A stretch of 64,000 nt of DNA from Desulfobulbus propionicus (GTDB lineage Bacteria > Desulfobacterota > Desulfobulbia > Desulfobulbales > Desulfobulbaceae): NCBI GenBank assembly GCA_002748735.1, contig PDTC01000016.1, positions 24,336 through 88,335 of the forward strand. The letters are read 5' to 3'. The position numbers and the translations under genes were made by a program. Of this stretch, positions 63,953 to 64,000 are shown piece after piece. The notes under the pieces are model-generated. The model had not been told where the DNA came from. It searched no databases and saw nothing but the letters and a program-made list of their open reading frames with translations. Numbering within the stretch: position 1 is the first letter of the stretch; each line of letters starts with the position of its first letter.

Positions 63953-64000
63953 ATGATCACCTATAAAAGCAGTCGCCAGCTCACCCTTGATGGTTTCCAT
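63953..64000 (+). CDS. Start of a probable IS-type transposase (cut by window edge)
   Basis: Only 16 codons are visible, beginning MITYKSSRQLTLDGFH. This N-terminal YKSSRQLTLxxF pattern is like the start of IS5/IS1182-type transposases. The upstream 190 bases are AT-rich, with a TATAAT at 63906-63911 and inverted TGTGCA/TGCACA bases at 63911 and 63948 that could belong to the element end. The assignment is tentative because so little is present. Confidence 0.45.
   Translation, partial: MITYKSSRQLTLDGFH

Noticed and set aside
1-64000. CRISPR array, prophage or rRNA operon
   Set aside because: No regularly spaced repeats, no phage structural or integrase genes, and no rRNA sequence were seen in the window.

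Overview
The window looks like a chromosomal segment of a Gram-negative Desulfobacterota bacterium, most likely related to the Desulfobulbales. This is an inference from gene content and order, not from a marker search. The supporting content is DapL-type lysine synthesis, a short GSI-alpha glutamine synthetase, a def-fmt-larC-pgpA operon, a pyrG-kdsA-kdsC-lptC operon and LPS/Kdo genes. Most of the window is ordinary, densely packed core genome. The accessory-looking parts are about 7.9-22.3 kb (adhesion and iron-type receptor) and 51.7-64 kb (radical SAM operon, decayed transposase, efflux, transposase at the right edge).

Layout. 1-2 kb: gatB (cut by the left edge), an unknown gene and an RdgC-type gene on the minus strand, then tRNA-Lys and tRNA-Glu with a strong terminator. 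2.4-7.8 kb: ettA, a ParB-like/Lrp-like fusion, a small monooxygenase with a structured-looking upstream region, a methyltransferase, tRNA-Arg and dciA. 8-16.7 kb: a Lap-type adhesin secretion and release cluster (lapE-lapG-lapD, a small antisense-oriented gene, lapB-lapC-luxR). 17-22.3 kb: a TonB-dependent receptor with a divergent AraC regulator, then a 590-residue protein with a LapA-type retention module and di-alanine site, the probable LapG substrate. 22.5-29.6 kb: glnA, a PilZ protein, and sugar-nucleotide genes (manC, manB, rfbA, rfbD). 29.6-35 kb: cvpA, a phosphopantetheinyl transferase, mutM, a VanZ-like protein and a divergent bifunctional ATP sulfurylase/APS kinase. 35.3-41.2 kb: pyrG-kdsA-kdsC-lptC, dapL and an M48 lipoprotein. 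41.3-48.5 kb: def-fmt-larC-pgpA on the minus strand; a YkgJ-type protein, plsY, a J-domain protein, pncA and pncB on the plus strand. 48.7-51.6 kb: an orphan TolC and a YeeE/YedE transporter. 51.7-54.5 kb: a tightly overlapping deaminase-radical SAM-TPR/methyltransferase operon. 54.7-55.7 kb: a decayed DDE transposase. 56-62.3 kb: a TetR-controlled efflux operon. 62.6-64 kb: an MscS channel and the first codons of another transposase.

How the genes work together. The Lap genes describe a c-di-GMP-controlled surface adhesion system: LapEBC would export an adhesin, LapG would cut it, and the enzymatically degenerate LapD would hold LapG when c-di-GMP is bound. The efflux operon carries two copies of a TetR-type palindrome, one before tetR and one before the adaptor gene. 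Its last gene fuses the RND inner-membrane pump to a complete TolC-type outer-membrane protein through a segment that looks like a cleavable signal peptide. This fusion, the deaminase/radical SAM/methyltransferase operon and the short LapA-like protein are the most unusual items here.
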